NCBI GenBank assembly: GCA_022360155.1
Contig: JAKSDJ010000595.1
Span: 1-46,792 of the forward strand
Source: Chloroflexales bacterium
Lineage (GTDB): Bacteria > Chloroflexota > Chloroflexia > Chloroflexales > Chloroflexaceae
Direction: 5' to 3'
DNA: 46,792 bases
The position numbers and the translations under genes are program-made. The first letter of the stretch is position 1, and each line of letters opens with the position of its first letter. The notes under the pieces were generated by a model that ran no database searches, had not been told where the DNA came from, and saw nothing but the letters and a program-made list of their open reading frames with translations. Below are positions 17,119 through 27,146 of the stretch, in pieces.

Positions 17119-17423
17119 TCGCTTATCACCTACTGAGCGAAATCAGAGTCTGTGCGGAGTGCTCGACGCTAGTGGCATATTGATCTGCGCCTGCTGACAC
17201 CAGTAGCGTATTGATCTGATTGATCGGCAGTGTTTGGCGGTTATTTGTTATAGTGTGGCGGGGCTTGATGCACCGTGTGACCAAGATCTGCTGCGCTATG
17301 CACAACCCGCTGACGACTGAACGTTTGCTGCTGAAGCGCACTGCGACATCGTATAGCCGTGTAGCGCGGTATGCTATAATCGCCTTCCGTTGACCCGCTT
17401 GTAACTATTCGGAAGGAAGCTTC
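17119..17423. other. Intergenic region
   Basis: About 300 bases, no gene seen. It should hold the promoter of the alpha-glucosidase gene, whose ribosome-binding site GGAAGGAAG is at 17411-17419. Confidence 0.5.
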
Positions 17424-19802
17424 ATGGTTGATCGATACACCGCAAGCCCCGGTCCGCTTCAATCCTTCACCCGTGACGAACGAACATTGCTCCTTGACTG
17501 TGGCGACCCCCAGATTGCGCTGACGGTTCTTGCCGCCAACATCGTCCGTATCCGTCTCGCCACGAATGGGATATTTGCGCCGCGTCGCTCCTGGGCCGTG
17601 ACTCCGCCGGATGAACACTTCACTGCGCCATCCTTTACCATCGAAGAGACTGAGACAACGCTGACATTGCGCACAGAGGCGTTGGCAATCCAGATCGAAC
17701 GCGCCACTTGTCGTATTGCCTGTGTTGATCTCGATGGAAACATATTCTGCGCCGACGAAACGGGTCTGCGTTGGGGAGACAGCGGTGTCAGTTGCGCTAA
17801 GCGGATCGCCGACAGTGAACATTTCTATGGCTTCGGTGAACGAACTGGCGCTCTGGACAAGCTAGGGCGGTGTATGGTCAACTGGACCACCGATCCGCCA
17901 TTCGGTCACAACCCTGGCACCGACCCGCTCTACATCGCGATTCCAGTCTTCATGGCCGTGCGCCCTGGTCTGGCCTATGGGGTCTTTTTCAACAACGCCT
18001 GGCGTAGTACCTTCGATATTGGCGCGCACCAGGCCGACGTGTGGCAGATGGAGGCCGATGGCGGTGAAATCGACTATTATGTGATCTATGGCCCGACGCC
18101 TTCTATCGTGAGTGAAGGGATTGTCGCGCTGCTTGGCGCCATGCCAATGCCACCATACTGGGCGCTCGGCTATCATCAGAGCCGCTGGAGCTACGAGACC
18201 GACGCGGCGGTGCGCAATTTGGCGACCGAGTTTCGACAACGCGATATCCCTTGCGATGTCATTCATCTCGATATCGATTATATGGAGGGCTACCGGGTTT
18301 TCACCTGGAATTCTAATCGCTTTCCCGATCCATCTGGATTGATTGCCCACCTGCGCAAACAGGGATTTCGCACTGTCACCATCATCGATCCCGGGGTAAA
18401 AGTCGATCCAGCCTATGCGGTCTATCGGCAGGGTCTTGAACAAGACTGCTTCATTCGACAGGCCAACGGCGAGGTCTTTCATGGCTATGTTTGGCCGGAT
18501 GACTCGGCTTTTCCTGACTTCATGCGCTCCGAAGTGCGGCAGTGGTGGGCCAATCTGCAAAAGAGCTTGATCGACCAAGGCATCAGCGGAATCTGGAATG
18601 ACATGAATGAACCCACTGTGTTTGCCAAACCCTTCAGCGAAGGCGGCGGCCAAGCTTTTACCGTCGATCTTGATGCGCCGCAGGGACCAGCGGATGAGCG
18701 CACGACCCACGCCGAGGTGCATAACCTCTATGGTTCGAATATGGCGCGGGCCTCCTTCGAGGGCCTATATCGCGACTTGAACGGCGAGCGACCTTTTGTG
18801 TTGACTCGTTCGGCGTTTGCGGGCATTCAGCGCTGGAGCACCTGCTGGATGGGTGACAACAGTTCGTGGTGGGAGCATTTGGAGATGACGATGCCCCAAC
18901 TTCTGGGCATGGGTCTGTCCGGCGTGCCATTTGTGGGTGTAGATATTGGCGGCTTCTTTGGAAATGCACGTGGCGAGCTGTTTGCGCGCTGGATGCAACT
19001 CGGCATCCTCTTTCCATTCTGCCGAGGACACTCTTCGACGGATACGATGCAGCATGAACCCTGGGTTTTTGGCCCGCGCGTCGAGGCAATCTGCCGTGAC
19101 TATCTCAAGCTGCGTTATCGTCTGTTGCCCTATCTCTATACGCTCTTTTGGGAAGCTGCGCAGCGCGGCGCGCCTATCCTGCGTCCGTTGTTCTATCATT
19201 TCCCTGACGATCCGGCAACGTATCACATTCACGACCAGGTTTTGCTTGGACCAACGTTGCTCGCAGCGCCGGTCTATCATCCAGGGCGCGAGTACCGCTA
19301 TGTCTATCTGCCGGCGGGGGTGTGGTACGATTGGTGGAATGATGAGCTCATCAATGGACCAGCCCATCTGCTGGCCTATGCTCCCCTGGAGCGGATGCCG
19401 CTCTATGTGCGCGCCGGCGCTATCATCCCCAGTGGGCCGGAGTTGCGTTTCACCGGTGAGCGACCGCTTGATCCGCTGACTTTGGATTTGTATCCCGGCG
19501 AAGGTGAGTTAACGCTCTACGAAGACGACGGTCGCAGCTTCGCATATCAGCAAGGTCAGTTCTGCACGACCCGCTATGCCCTGCGCTATGATGGACAACA
19601 CCTTGTCTTCGCGGCTGGTGCGCGTACGGGAGCGTATACGCCGTCACAGCGAAATATCGTACTACGTGTTCACGGCGCAGATGCGGCGGCGATAGCAGAC
19701 CATCCGGCTGCACAGTATGACGCCGAGCGGTGTATTCTCTCGCTTCAGTTCGCCGACAAGGGCGCAGCGCAAGAGATACAGTTTCGCATCGTTGGGATGT
19801 GA
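17424..19802 (+). CDS. Alpha-glucosidase, glycoside hydrolase family 31
   Basis: 792 aa, ATG 17424 behind GGAAGGAAG. It hydrolyses terminal alpha-linked glucose (or alpha-xylose) from the non-reducing end with retention. N-terminal beta-sandwich (about 1-240) with FYGFGERTGALDK; then the (beta/alpha)8 barrel starting PPYWALGYHQSRWSY and HLDIDYM. The catalytic nucleophile is D393 in WNDMNEP, and the probable acid/base is D478 in WMGDNSSWWEHL. C-terminal beta domains follow (LPAGVWYDWW; LYEDDGRSFAY). No signal peptide, so it is probably cytosolic, acting on maltose, malto-oligosaccharides or trehalose-like products. The length is typical of bacterial GH31. It appears monocistronic. Confidence 0.93.
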   Translation: MVDRYTASPGPLQSFTRDERTLLLDCGDPQIALTVLAANIVRIRLATNGIFAPRRSWAVTPPDEHFTAPSFTIEETETTLTLRTEALAIQIERATCRIACVDLDGNIFCADETGLRWGDSGVSCAKRIADSEHFYGFGERTGALDKLGRCMVNWTTDPPFGHNPGTDPLYIAIPVFMAVRPGLAYGVFFNNAWRSTFDIGAHQADVWQMEADGGEIDYYVIYGPTPSIVSEGIVALLGAMPMPPYWALGYHQSRWSYETDAAVRNLATEFRQRDIPCDVIHLDIDYMEGYRVFTWNSNRFPDPSGLIAHLRKQGFRTVTIIDPGVKVDPAYAVYRQGLEQDCFIRQANGEVFHGYVWPDDSAFPDFMRSEVRQWWANLQKSLIDQGISGIWNDMNEPTVFAKPFSEGGGQAFTVDLDAPQGPADERTTHAEVHNLYGSNMARASFEGLYRDLNGERPFVLTRSAFAGIQRWSTCWMGDNSSWWEHLEMTMPQLLGMGLSGVPFVGVDIGGFFGNARGELFARWMQLGILFPFCRGHSSTDTMQHEPWVFGPRVEAICRDYLKLRYRLLPYLYTLFWEAAQRGAPILRPLFYHFPDDPATYHIHDQVLLGPTLLAAPVYHPGREYRYVYLPAGVWYDWWNDELINGPAHLLAYAPLERMPLYVRAGAIIPSGPELRFTGERPLDPLTLDLYPGEGELTLYEDDGRSFAYQQGQFCTTRYALRYDGQHLVFAAGARTGAYTPSQRNIVLRVHGADAAAIADHPAAQYDAERCILSLQFADKGAAQEIQFRIVGM

Positions 19803-20206
19803 ATGGAGTCTTGGCGAGGATAATTCGCTTGCGAGCTGTTGCGTCGCCCGCAGGTGTGTTCTGCTTATCACCTACGGGCGGCGCTAGGTTGCTTCCTAGA
19901 CCCTGTGCGACCTCATGTCATTGGGCGACAAGGGCTTACAGCGCTGGTTTCGTTCTACGGCGGATCTGGTTCCATATGCGTCATCTGCACGCTTGTGCAG
20001 GACGTTGATGTTGATATAGCTCTGCTGTTCGTGTATGTCTCTTGAATGAATCGCTGGGGTGTAGGATTGCGTCTCTATGCGTCGTTGCTGTTGTGCAAAA
20101 GAGCGACAACGCCCCCCATTCTAGACGCAAATGCTACAGGATCTGCAGCCTCCCTCCGCTGCAGCGTTTGCTATGTGCCTGTTTCATGGACAGCGGCAGA
20201 CTGTCC
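19803..20206. other. Intergenic region between convergent genes
   Basis: About 400 bases separating the 3' ends of the alpha-glucosidase and phosphofructokinase genes. Open frames here lack ribosome-binding sites and natural composition. I see no clear terminator. Confidence 0.5.
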
Positions 20207-21325
20207 TTAATCACCAAAGACAATTCCCAGATCGCGCGCAGTTCGTACCGAGTCGCAGTCGAGCGGCACCGTCTTCATCCGCTTGGTGGCCTCTTCTAGC
20301 GGGACATAACGCACACCCGGCGGATCGAGCGCAACCATCACGCCGGACTGCCCCTCTTCGATCGCGCGTGTGGCGGCGGCGCCGAAGCGTAGTGCCAGCA
20401 GGCGATCAAACGTTGTGGGGCTGCCACCGCGCAGCAAGTGCCCCAGCACAACTAGGCGCGTCTCGCGACTGGTAAGTTCCTGGAGCTCGTGGGCAATCCG
20501 CTCCCCAATGCCGCCCAAGCGCTTGTCGCGGCCAAGCTCGTGTTCTACTACCGAAACGTCTCCACCTGCCGGCGTTGCGCCCTCGGCCACAACAACGATC
20601 GAATAGCATCGACCATCGGCCTCGCGCTTTTTAATCTTTGCTGCGACCTTGTTGATGTCATAGGGGATTTCTGGAATGAGGATAGCATTAGCCGATCCCG
20701 AGATCCCGGCGTTGAGAGCGATCCACCCAGCATAGCGCCCCATCACCTCGACGACGATCACGCGTTGGTGCGCTTGCGCTGTGGATAAGAGGCGATCGAG
20801 GCACTCGGTAGCGAAGGCTAGGGCCGTGTCGAACCCGAATGTCACCACTGTCCCATCGAGGTCATTATCTATTGTTTTGGGCACGCCAATGATCCGCACT
20901 CCTTTGCGTGCCAGGGCGGCAGCGATAGTCATTGAACCATCGCCGCCAATCGAGATCACGGCGTCGAGGCCATGCGCGGCTAGCCCGTTGACTATCTCGT
21001 CACTGCGATCGCGTTCGTAGACCTGTCCGTCAGAACCAGTAGTCGGGTAATGAAGTGGATTACCCCAATTCGTTGTGCCAATGATAGTGCCGCCAATGTG
21101 TGTAATCCCACGGACGCTGTCGCGGTAGAGTGGAATGACGCCGCCATTTGGATATTGCTTTGGAGCGAGGATGCCGTGAAATCCATCACGGATACCGTGA
21201 CATTCCCAGCCACGGTGTAACGACGACAACACCACCGCGCGAATAACTGCATTCAGCCCAGGAGCGTCGCCGCCGCCAGTACTAATGCCGACACGAAAAC
21301 GGGGTGTCCCTTCCCGATTGATCAT
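20207..21325 (-). CDS. pfkA: 6-phosphofructokinase
   Basis: 372 aa. ATG 21323-21325 lies nine bases after GAGGAG; the open frame extends further but without support. It phosphorylates fructose 6-phosphate to the 1,6-bisphosphate. Motifs: GISTGGGDAPGLNAVIR (phosphoryl donor site), GGDGSM (127-132), PKTIDNDLDGT (149-159, catalytic Asp), and VEVMGRYAGWIAL (sugar-phosphate binding). Gly in GGDGS is the marker of ATP users, while Lys in PKTIDND is the residue seen in PPi users and in the actinobacterial group, so this is the mixed G/K type. I infer ATP as donor with moderate confidence. Confidence 0.9.
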   Translation of the reverse strand: MINREGTPRFRVGISTGGGDAPGLNAVIRAVVLSSLHRGWECHGIRDGFHGILAPKQYPNGGVIPLYRDSVRGITHIGGTIIGTTNWGNPLHYPTTGSDGQVYERDRSDEIVNGLAAHGLDAVISIGGDGSMTIAAALARKGVRIIGVPKTIDNDLDGTVVTFGFDTALAFATECLDRLLSTAQAHQRVIVVEVMGRYAGWIALNAGISGSANAILIPEIPYDINKVAAKIKKREADGRCYSIVVVAEGATPAGGDVSVVEHELGRDKRLGGIGERIAHELQELTSRETRLVVLGHLLRGGSPTTFDRLLALRFGAAATRAIEEGQSGVMVALDPPGVRYVPLEEATKRMKTVPLDCDSVRTARDLGIVFGD

Positions 21326-22035
21326 GGCTTGTATCTCCTCGATTGGCAAATGGTTTACCTTATTTCGATTATAGCACTGGGATCGCCTAGAAACCATAGT
21401 TGAGAAAGCAAAAGATGTTCAAATGAGGCAGAAGAGTATCAGTTCGGATCGTCGAACGAACGTGGCATGATCGTACTCACTATAATCCTCATTTTAATAC
21501 CCCTTCGCTATTGAATCAATATCTTGTATATACACAGACGGTAGTTTCCGAACAACTATGTGGCGCCCTCAGGGCGGGTGAAATACTAGCCTGAACCGCT
21601 TTGTTATGAGGTTCAAGCAGTGCGGCAATGCGCTCGATCGGCGTGATGGCGCGATACGTGTTCGTGGCAAACGGCCCGGTCTCAGTTACTGGGCTGGCGT
21701 CGCGATTGCAGCCGTCTTGCAAGATTGTGATAAAATACTCAAGGAAGTTCCCAAAAAGGTGCATATTTTCAAAAAATTTGCTACAATAGTAATGCACGTG
21801 TTCAGGGCAAGAGTTGGCAGCATCGAAGAGGACCGCTTCATTGGCTCCCCTTTCAGTCCTTACGTATTGTACTTTGATACATCAGTCATCCATAACATAG
21901 TATGCATACCGCCGGTATGAAAATGATAGTGGGAAATAGTTTGTGAGGGCCGTCTCACTCCACTACGTTCGGTTCGAGTATCGCTTACGTGATCTGCCTA
22001 CTGGTATTTCACAGTTAGTCTAGTGCTGTTAACGA
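21326..22035. other. Intergenic region upstream of the respiratory cluster
   Basis: About 700 bases with no supported gene. A 93-codon minus frame (21516-21797) and a 104-codon plus frame (21606-21920) overlap each other and have no ribosome-binding site. The stretch becomes AT-rich toward 21780-21930 and is the likely site of the cluster's promoter; no operator could be singled out. Confidence 0.45.
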
Positions 22036-25000
22036 ATGAAAATTGCAAACTCCCTTCAAGATCGGTTTAATGCCGATGTCCGTGCTCGACTCGCCGAATC
22101 ACGCGGCCAACAGTTCTGGCGCAGCCTCGACGCAATTGCCGATACTGAAGTGTTCCGTGAGTTTCTGTATCGAGAGTTTCCCAAAGGGGCCGCTGAATTC
22201 CTTGACCCAGTAAGCCGCCGCACCTTCCTCAAATTAATGGGCGCGTCGATGGCGTTGGCCGGATTGACCAGTTGCGCTGTTCGCCAGCCGCAAGAGCAGA
22301 TTGCACCTTTCGCCCAGGCTCCCGTAGAGTATATGCCTGGCCAGGTGCTCTATTATGCGTCGTCGCTGCCATTCAGCGGCTATGCAACCGGAGTGCTGGT
22401 TGAGAGTCATGATGGGCGACCAACCAAGATTGAAGGCAACCCTAATCATCCGGCAAGTCTCGGTTCAACCGATATCTTCGCTCAAGCCGAAATTCTGCAA
22501 CTCTATGACCCGGAACGAGCACAAGTCGTACGTCGTGCTGGCCAGATCAACACTTGGGAGCTCTTTATCGTCGCCGCGCAAGCAGTGCTTGATATCCAAC
22601 GTGCGAATGGCGGCGCAGGGCTGCGCATATTGACCGAGGCCATTACCTCGCCAACCCTCGCCAGTCAACTACAGGAATTGCAAGACGCCTTGCCCGAAGC
22701 AAAGTGGTACCAGTATGATCCGGTCGGACGCTACAATGTGTACGCTGGTGCGCAATTAGCCTTTGGTGAAGAGGTCGAGCCTGTCTATCGCTTCGCGGAG
22801 GCCCGGGTCATCTTGGCGCTTGATGCCGATTTCTTGGCGCAAGGCCCAGGACGGGTGCGCTATGCGCGCGAGTTCAGCGATGCTCGACGGGTGCGTGCCG
22901 AGCAGCCCGAGATGAACCGCCTCTATGTTGTGGAAAGCACGCCGAGCAACACAGGCATGATTGCCGACCATCGCCTCCGGGCGCGTTCTAGTGATATTGA
23001 GGCGATTGCACGCTATATTGCCAATGAGCTTGGCGTTGATACGGCGCAGGCGGCAGAGATCCCTGATCAAGAATGGCTGGACGCGGTGGTGCGCGATCTG
23101 CAGGCGGATGAGGGCCAGAGCTTGGTGCTTGCGGGCGATGGTCAGCCTCCGATTGTGCATGCTCTGGTTCATGCCATTAACGATGCGCTGGGCAATGCGG
23201 GCGCGACTGTGGAGTATATCCCTCCGGTGGCCGCTCGCCCGGCTGATCCATTCGCCGAGTTACGTGAGTTAGTGACCGAGATGGAAGCCGGTCAGGTCGA
23301 GGCGCTCTTCATCATTGGCGCGAATCCAGTCTATACCGCACCAGCCGATATTGACTTCGGCGGCGCGTTGGCAAATGTCGACTTTAGCGCCTCATTGAGT
23401 CTGTACAACGATGAAACGGCGGCGCTGACCACGTGGCATATTCCTGCTTCGCATCCCCTCGAAGCATGGGGCGATCTGCGCGCTTATGATGGAGCCGCCA
23501 GTGTGGTACAGCCGTTGATATTGCCCTTGTATGACAGCAAATCGGCGCATGAACTGTTGTCGTTGTTGCTTGGGCAGGTCGGTACGACCGGCTACGGGAG
23601 CGTGCGCGCTTACTGGCAAGCGCAGAATGTCGAAGACAATTTCGATCTCTTCTGGCGCGGGTCGCTCCACAACGGTGTTTTGAATGATACTGGCGCAGCG
23701 CCCCAATCGGTGACTTTGCAAACGGGCTTTGCGTCCCAGGCGCCTACGTCTGGCGAGACTGTCGGGTTGGAAATTATCTTTCGCCCCGACCCGACCATCT
23801 GGGATGGGCGCTATGCCAACAATGGCTGGCTGCAGGAGCTGCCCAAACCGCTTTCCAACTTGACCTGGGATAATGCTGCATTGATGAGTCCAAGCACTGC
23901 GAACCAAGTGTTGGGTCTCAATATTGCTGACCCCAACAATCTCGGGGTGGAAGATCTCGAAAACCTCCAGCAGGCCAATGGACAAATGGTGGATTTGGTC
24001 TATCGTGAGCGTACATTGCGAATGCCGGTGTGGATTTTGCCGGGTCACGCCGACAATGCGGTAACAGTCCATCTCGGTTATGGTCGCCAAATCGTCGGAG
24101 AAGTTGGCAATGGTGTTGGTTTCAACGCCTATGTTTTGCGCACCTCCGAGGCGCCCTGGTTCGATACTGGCCTGGAGATTCGCACTACTGGCGAACGTTA
24201 TCAACTTGTCTCGACCCAGAATCACAACACGATGGACGGGCGTGACATTGTTCGGGTCGGGGCGATCGAGAAGTTCCGCGCCGATCCGGCCTATATTAAG
24301 AAAGAAATCTATCAGGAAAAATACGGCAAAGATGACCCGAAGTACACCGAAGAGTCGCTGTTGCCCGAGTTTGAATACACTGGCAATGCCTGGGGCATGA
24401 CCATCGATTTGACTGCCTGTATCGGCTGCAACGTCTGCACGATTGCCTGCCAGGCCGAAAACAATATTCCGATTGTCGGCAAGGCTGAGGTGGCGAATGG
24501 GCGGGAGATGCACTGGATCAGGATTGACCGCTATTATGCCGGCGACGATTTGGACAACCCGGCCACTTATGTGCAGCCAGTGACCTGTATGCAGTGCGAG
24601 AAAGCGCCCTGTGAGCTGGTTTGCCCGGTGGCGGCGACGGTCCACGACAACGAAGGCATCAACAATATGGTTTATAATCGTTGCGTGGGCACCAAGTATT
24701 GCTCGAACAACTGTCCATATAAAGTTCGACGCTTCAATTTCTTCCAATATTCAGATCTAGACAAAGCAAGCCTGAAACTGATGCGTAATCCAGACGTGTC
24801 GGTGCGCAACCGCGGCGTTATGGAGAAATGCACCTATTGTATCCAACGCATTAGTTATGCGCGGATCCAATCTCGGACGGATGGTAATCGCCCCATCCGC
24901 GATGGCGAAATCTTGACGGCTTGCCAGCAAGCTTGTCCAACCCAGGCAATTGTCTTTGGCGACATCAATGATGCAAACAGCGAAGTAGCCCAACTCAAGG

Positions 25001-25125
25001 CTCAGCCGCACAATTATACCCTGCTGGACGAGTTGATTACGCTGCCGCGCACGAGCTATCTGGCTCGGCTGCGTAACCCCAATCCGGATTTGGAAGCTCC
25101 GTCTGAGCACGAAGGGGAGGCGTAA
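22036..25125 (+). CDS. actB: Alternative complex III, iron-sulfur/molybdopterin-like subunit ActB
   Basis: 1029 aa. A twin-arginine signal (SRRTFLKLMG, about 61-70) is followed by a hydrophobic run and LTSC, a possible lipid-anchoring Cys as known for ActB. The middle (about 85-780) has the fold of molybdopterin oxidoreductases, which in ActB carries no cofactor. The C-terminal part is a ferredoxin-like region with clustered cysteines: CIGCNVCTIAC, CMQCEKAPCELVC, CVGTKYCSNNC, CTYCIQRIS and CQQACPTQA. This fits three [4Fe-4S] and one [3Fe-4S] clusters. It transfers electrons from quinol oxidation toward the heme subunits, on the outside of the membrane. It is first in the cluster, and actE follows after three bases. 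The start has no strong ribosome-binding site. Confidence 0.92.
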   Translation: MKIANSLQDRFNADVRARLAESRGQQFWRSLDAIADTEVFREFLYREFPKGAAEFLDPVSRRTFLKLMGASMALAGLTSCAVRQPQEQIAPFAQAPVEYMPGQVLYYASSLPFSGYATGVLVESHDGRPTKIEGNPNHPASLGSTDIFAQAEILQLYDPERAQVVRRAGQINTWELFIVAAQAVLDIQRANGGAGLRILTEAITSPTLASQLQELQDALPEAKWYQYDPVGRYNVYAGAQLAFGEEVEPVYRFAEARVILALDADFLAQGPGRVRYAREFSDARRVRAEQPEMNRLYVVESTPSNTGMIADHRLRARSSDIEAIARYIANELGVDTAQAAEIPDQEWLDAVVRDLQADEGQSLVLAGDGQPPIVHALVHAINDALGNAGATVEYIPPVAARPADPFAELRELVTEMEAGQVEALFIIGANPVYTAPADIDFGGALANVDFSASLSLYNDETAALTTWHIPASHPLEAWGDLRAYDGAASVVQPLILPLYDSKSAHELLSLLLGQVGTTGYGSVRAYWQAQNVEDNFDLFWRGSLHNGVLNDTGAAPQSVTLQTGFASQAPTSGETVGLEIIFRPDPTIWDGRYANNGWLQELPKPLSNLTWDNAALMSPSTANQVLGLNIADPNNLGVEDLENLQQANGQMVDLVYRERTLRMPVWILPGHADNAVTVHLGYGRQIVGEVGNGVGFNAYVLRTSEAPWFDTGLEIRTTGERYQLVSTQNHNTMDGRDIVRVGAIEKFRADPAYIKKEIYQEKYGKDDPKYTEESLLPEFEYTGNAWGMTIDLTACIGCNVCTIACQAENNIPIVGKAEVANGREMHWIRIDRYYAGDDLDNPATYVQPVTCMQCEKAPCELVCPVAATVHDNEGINNMVYNRCVGTKYCSNNCPYKVRRFNFFQYSDLDKASLKLMRNPDVSVRNRGVMEKCTYCIQRISYARIQSRTDGNRPIRDGEILTACQQACPTQAIVFGDINDANSEVAQLKAQPHNYTLLDELITLPRTSYLARLRNPNPDLEAPSEHEGEA

Positions 25126-25128
25126 GCC

Positions 25129-25761
25129 ATGCTTCAGCAGGCTAGCAAGGATCGAGGGATGCGTGATGCGCGACACTATTGGCTGCGGCGCTCGGGGATG
25201 TATGTCGGATGGTTGGCGCTTTGTTTCTTCCTGGTGGCATGTCACCAGGATATGTACAACCAACCGAAGTATACTTCTTACCAACCCAGCGATTTCTTTG
25301 ACGATGGACGCTCGTCTCGGCCACCCGTGCCGAACACCGTAGCTCTTGGACAGTTCCGCACCGACTCGGTCTATTTTACTGGGCGTACAGCTGAAGGCGA
25401 TTTTGCCGTCGAACTGCCTTTTCCGCTAACGGCAGAGGTGATGGAGCGCGGCCAAACTCGCTACGATGCCTTCTGTATGCCTTGCCACGGCGTCCTTGGT
25501 GATGGCCAAGGTCTGATTGCACAGCGCGGCCCGTTAACCGTGCCTAGTTTTCACTCGCAGCGCTTGCGCGAAGCATCCGTTGGCTACTACTACGATGTGA
25601 TCACCAACGGTTTTGGGGTTATGTACAGCTATGCGGCGCGAATTCCAGTCGAAGACCGTTGGGCGATCACGGCCTATGTGCGCGCCCTGCAGTTGAGCCA
25701 AAACGCGCCGCTTGCGGATGTCGACCCTGCGGAGCGCGCCAACCTGGAAGAGGGTCAATAA
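25129..25761 (+). CDS. actE: Alternative complex III monoheme cytochrome c lipoprotein ActE
   Basis: 210 aa. ATG 25129 is eight bases after GGGGAGG and starts three bases after the actB stop, so the genes are coupled. The N-terminus is a signal with lipobox-like LVAC, so it is probably lipid-anchored. One heme c site, CMPCH (about residue 112), lies in YDAFCMPCHGVLGDGQG; a later Met in GVMYSYAARIP is the probable sixth ligand. It carries electrons between ActA/ActB and the downstream oxidase or a soluble carrier. Length and features match ActE. Confidence 0.88.
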   Translation: MLQQASKDRGMRDARHYWLRRSGMYVGWLALCFFLVACHQDMYNQPKYTSYQPSDFFDDGRSSRPPVPNTVALGQFRTDSVYFTGRTAEGDFAVELPFPLTAEVMERGQTRYDAFCMPCHGVLGDGQGLIAQRGPLTVPSFHSQRLREASVGYYYDVITNGFGVMYSYAARIPVEDRWAITAYVRALQLSQNAPLADVDPAERANLEEGQ

Positions 25762-25762
25762 C

Positions 25763-25906
25763 ATGAACGGTCCGGGCGTTTTCGTACGCGGTTCCTGGCG
25801 TCGAATGAATGTTGACAATCAACAGAACGTGGAATTGGCAAGCCGAAACCCGCCCCATGCACAGTCGGCGGAGTCGTTATCTTCAATCACTAGTCCTGGG
25901 AAGTAG
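25763..25906 (+). CDS. Possible 47-aa ORF between actE and actA
   Basis: ATG 25763 lies one base after the actE stop, with AGAGGG about seven bases before it, so translation by coupling is possible. The 47-residue product has no recognised motif or hydrophobic segment, and its codons look random. It may simply be untranslated spacer. Confidence 0.2.
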   Translation: MNGPGVFVRGSWRRMNVDNQQNVELASRNPPHAQSAESLSSITSPGK

Positions 25907-25915
25907 AGCCTGTTC

Positions 25916-26575
25916 ATGGCGCAAATATTTACTCGTACTGCAAACACAACCGCGCGGGTTAGTATTGCCATTGGCTTACTGGTGTTGGTTGGGGGAATTG
26001 CAACGCTGGTTATGATCTATCTCTCGCCATATGTCACCGAGGCGGGAATAGCCAAACAACAGCCGATTCCGTTCAGCCACCAGCACCACGTACGCGAGTT
26101 GGCGATTGATTGCCGTTATTGCCACGCCACCGTCGAGAGCCAAGCTTTTGCTGGCATTCCCTCGACCGATACATGTATGTCTTGCCATTCCCAGATCTGG
26201 ACGAACAGCCCGCTGTTACAGCCGGTGCGCGATAGCTTCGCCACCGGTGAGCCAATCCTGTGGAATCGCATCTATGACTTGCCCGACTTTGTCTTCTTCG
26301 ACCACAGCATCCATGTGGATAAAGGGGTTGGGTGTTCGAGTTGTCATGGTCAGGTCGACCAGATGCATTTGACTTACAAGGCCCAACCATTATATATGGG
26401 GTGGTGCCTGGGCTGCCATCGTGAGCCGGAGCGTTATGTCCGTCCGCGTGAGGAAGTGTTCAACATGGCGTGGGAGCCGCCGCCTGACCAGATCGCGCAG
26501 GGACAAGCGTTGGTGCAGGAATATCAGATTAAATCGGTCGCGGCGTTGACCGCATGTTATACTTGCCATCGTTAA
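25916..26575 (+). CDS. actA: Alternative complex III pentaheme cytochrome c subunit ActA
   Basis: 219 aa. One N-terminal membrane helix (about 16-36) anchors a periplasmic domain with five heme c motifs: CRYCH (66-70), CMSCH (87-91), CSSCH (140-144), CLGCH (164-168) and CYTCH (214-218). The last ends one residue before the stop. Several extra His (HQHH near 55; FFDHSIH) can serve as distal ligands. In the complex it accepts electrons from ActB and passes them to ActE or onward. The order actB-actE-actA is that of Chloroflexota respiratory clusters as I recall them. Confidence 0.92.
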   Translation: MAQIFTRTANTTARVSIAIGLLVLVGGIATLVMIYLSPYVTEAGIAKQQPIPFSHQHHVRELAIDCRYCHATVESQAFAGIPSTDTCMSCHSQIWTNSPLLQPVRDSFATGEPILWNRIYDLPDFVFFDHSIHVDKGVGCSSCHGQVDQMHLTYKAQPLYMGWCLGCHREPERYVRPREEVFNMAWEPPPDQIAQGQALVQEYQIKSVAALTACYTCHR

Positions 26576-26634
26576 ATCGTTCGTCGTACTGATCACGGTA
26601 ACGTGGCATCTCAATGACCAGTCCAGGAGCAACC

Positions 26635-27111
26635 ATGAGTGGATCGAGCCAACCAACAACCTCCGGCGTGCAGTATCCCTCCGACCACGGAACGTCGGTG
26701 ACGCCAGCGCATGATGGCGCTGGCCAGGGTCATGCAGCAGCGGTGCAACACGAAACCCTAGATGCGCGGACGCGCCCCCTGGTTGTGTCAGGCTTTGTAT
26801 TGATCGTGCTTACTGCATTTACCTTCGTCCTGATCTGGGTGGTGTTCTTTGCCTTTGCGCCACAAAATAGCGAGCCGGTGAATATGCGCCCGCTGCCAAC
26901 TGTAGCGCCTGTCAACCTGCCGCCGGGACCGCTCTTACAGGCGAACCCCGACCAGAAAGTTGACGTAACGCTGTCCGAGCAGCGCGAGATATTAGAGAGT
27001 TATGGCTGGATTAATGAGCGCGAGGGCATCATCCATATCCCAATCGACCGCGCCAAGGATCTGATTGTCGAACGTGGCCTCACCACGCCGACGCCAACCC
27101 CGAGCGAATAG
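26635..27111 (+). CDS. Small membrane protein, possible ActG
   Basis: 158 aa from ATG 26635, six bases after CAGGAG; ATG 26614 is less well placed. A Gly/His-rich N-terminal stretch precedes one membrane helix (about residues 50-72, VVSGFVLIVLTAFTFVLIW). A Pro-rich segment and a soluble tail follow (LSEQREILESYGWINEREG, then HIPIDRAKDLIVERG). The tail resembles a motif common in small proteins of respiratory operons in which a final helix binds the complex. Position after actA and before sco suggests ActG. That identity is inferred from location and size only. Confidence 0.6.
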   Translation: MSGSSQPTTSGVQYPSDHGTSVTPAHDGAGQGHAAAVQHETLDARTRPLVVSGFVLIVLTAFTFVLIWVVFFAFAPQNSEPVNMRPLPTVAPVNLPPGPLLQANPDQKVDVTLSEQREILESYGWINEREGIIHIPIDRAKDLIVERGLTTPTPTPSE

Positions 27112-27146
27112 GGGGGCGATAATCGCCCGACCGATTGTATGTATAG

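Noticed and set aside
21516-21920. Overlapping frames on both strands upstream of actB
   Set aside because: Each overlaps the other, lacks a start signal and has no motifs; probably promoter-containing intergenic DNA.
23392-24747. 451-codon minus-strand open frame
   Set aside because: Antisense to actB, whose cysteine motifs fix the coding strand.
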